Source: Acidimicrobiaceae bacterium (GTDB lineage Bacteria > Actinomycetota > Acidimicrobiia > Acidimicrobiales > Bog-793). From it: DNA of 6,821 bases. The position numbers and the translations under genes were made by a program. Location of the stretch: positions 1 to 6,821 of the forward strand of contig DAHUZG010000205.1 in the NCBI GenBank assembly GCA_027306715.1, read 5' to 3'. A model generated the notes under the pieces. It did not search any database, was not told the origin of the DNA, and worked only from the letters and a program-made list of their open reading frames with translations. Shown here piece by piece: positions 6,181-6,821 of the stretch; the first letter of the stretch is position 1, and every line of letters begins with the position of its first letter.

Positions 6181-6716
6181 TGCGGGGCGGCGGGTCGGGG
6201 AGGGACCGCTCGCCGGGGGGCTCGGCGCGGCGCCAGGGGCGCCCGCTCGCCGTCCGGGTCGCCGCCGCCCTCGCCGCCGCCCTCGCCGGCGGGATCGCCC
6301 TCGCCGCCTGCTCGAGCGGCACGGTCGCCCAGTGGGTGGGCTCGTCCGGACTGGCGGCCAACGACGGGCAGCTCGTCATCGACATCGGCCAGCTCGAGAC
6401 CGGGATCCGCCTGCACGAGCTGCTGCCCGTGCGGACAGCCTGTGAGGCCTTCTCCGCCGACGCGGCGACCGCCGACGGCCAGCTGCCGACGCCCGACCAC
6501 CCTCTCACCGACCAGCTCGACAGCGCCTACCAGGACTTCTACCGTGCCGGCGTCGCCTGCTACGCCGCCCACTCGTTCACCGACAGCCACTTCGCCCGCT
6601 TTCGCGACGAGCTCGCCGCCGGTCAGCGCCAGCTGGCGGCCGCCGAGCGCCTCGTCGGCCGGCTGACCGGCAATCCGAAGGCGGGAGCCCCGTCGCCGCT
6701 CGGCGCCAGCGGCTGA
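6180..6716 (+). CDS. Small putative lipoprotein, 178 aa
   Basis: The ATG shares its A with the tyrS stop (TGATG), so translation is probably coupled by re-initiation; no other good start lies ahead of the signal sequence. The first 24 residues are basic and Gly/Arg-rich. A hydrophobic Ala-rich segment follows, ending in a lipobox LAAC with Cys44, so it is predicted to be a lipid-anchored protein on the outer face of the membrane. The mature part, about 135 residues, looks mostly helical, with two cysteines (88 and 127) that could form a disulfide, and ends in a Gly/Pro/Ser tail. I recognise no named domain and assign no function. Pairing with tyrS may reflect shared transcription only. An RR pair at 17-18 does not make a good twin-arginine motif. 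Confidence 0.8.
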   Translation: MRGGGSGRDRSPGGSARRQGRPLAVRVAAALAAALAGGIALAACSSGTVAQWVGSSGLAANDGQLVIDIGQLETGIRLHELLPVRTACEAFSADAATADGQLPTPDHPLTDQLDSAYQDFYRAGVACYAAHSFTDSHFARFRDELAAGQRQLAAAERLVGRLTGNPKAGAPSPLGASG

Positions 6717-6737
6717 GCGCCCGCCCCCCGCCCCGGC

Positions 6738-6765
6738 GGCGCCGGCGCCGCCAGCCGCCGGCGCC
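6738..6765 (+). terminator. Strong GC hairpin after the tyrS-lipoprotein unit
   Basis: GGCGCCGGCG (6738-6747) pairs perfectly with CGCCGGCGCC (6756-6765) across an 8-base loop, 21 bases after the lipoprotein stop. An overlapping 18-base perfect palindrome (6735-6752) offers an alternative fold. No U-tract follows, so it is a GC-type terminator candidate rather than a canonical intrinsic terminator. Confidence 0.5.
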
Positions 6766-6795
6766 CCGAGGTTCGCCTCCCGCCCCCCGGCCCGG

Positions 6796-6801
6796 TAGCT
6801 T
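6796..6801 (+). promoter_or_regulatory. Probable -10 box upstream of the next gene
   Basis: TAGCTT matches TANNNT well and stands out in very GC-rich surroundings. TTCGCC (6772-6777), 18 bases upstream, is a weak -35-like match. The box ends 9 bases before ATG 6811, so the transcript would have almost no leader. Confidence 0.4.
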
Positions 6802-6810
6802 GCCTGCTCG

Positions 6811-6821
6811 ATGGCCAGCGC
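6811..6821 (+). CDS. Probable start of the next gene (only three full codons visible)
   Basis: ATG GCC AGC follows the TAGCTT box by 9 bases and then the window ends. The product cannot be judged. The call rests only on the promoter-like box and the terminator hairpin before it. Confidence 0.35.

Noticed and set aside
6180..6311. Twin-arginine signal in the lipoprotein
   Set aside because: Only an isolated RR pair is present, without the rest of the Tat motif; an ordinary lipoprotein signal explains the sequence.

Overview
The window is very GC-rich, and its coding regions carry G or C at most third codon positions. It uses GTG starts freely, has a large LAL-type LuxR regulator, and its tyrosyl-tRNA synthetase has an actinobacterial-style sequence. 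I infer a high-GC actinobacterium. A deep class such as Acidimicrobiia is possible, but nothing here proves it. Coding density is normal, and I see no IS element, phage gene, CRISPR array, tRNA or rRNA.

Layout. (1) Positions 1-732, minus strand: a small 80-aa protein is followed, with a 4-base stop/start overlap, by a secreted glycine-rich protein that runs off the left edge. (2) Positions 733-826: a short divergent intergenic region with an inverted repeat. (3) Positions 827-3790, plus strand: a 987-aa LAL regulator with an N-terminal P-loop ATPase, a long helical middle and a C-terminal LuxR helix-turn-helix. (4) Positions 3791-3924: a convergent gap with a hairpin and a tandem 13-base repeat. 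(5) Positions 3925-4665, minus strand: a DUF169 (COG2043) cysteine-rich protein with a strong ribosome binding site. (6) Positions 4666-4824: a divergent intergenic region. (7) Positions 4825-6716, plus strand: tyrS, then a small lipoprotein gene starting on the last base of the tyrS stop codon. (8) Positions 6717-6821: a strong GC hairpin, a promoter-like TAGCTT box, and the first codons of a probable next gene.

How the genes relate. The small protein and the glycine-rich protein look like one translationally coupled unit, divergent from the LAL regulator; regulation of one by the other is plausible but unproven. tyrS and the lipoprotein form a second coupled unit, probably ending at the hairpin near 6738-6765. 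DUF169 stands alone, head-to-head with tyrS. I find no clear new multi-gene system. The points most worth a second look are the altered HIGH motif of the tyrosyl-tRNA synthetase (TIGN), the coupled small/secreted gene pair, and start codons placed as if transcripts were leaderless.
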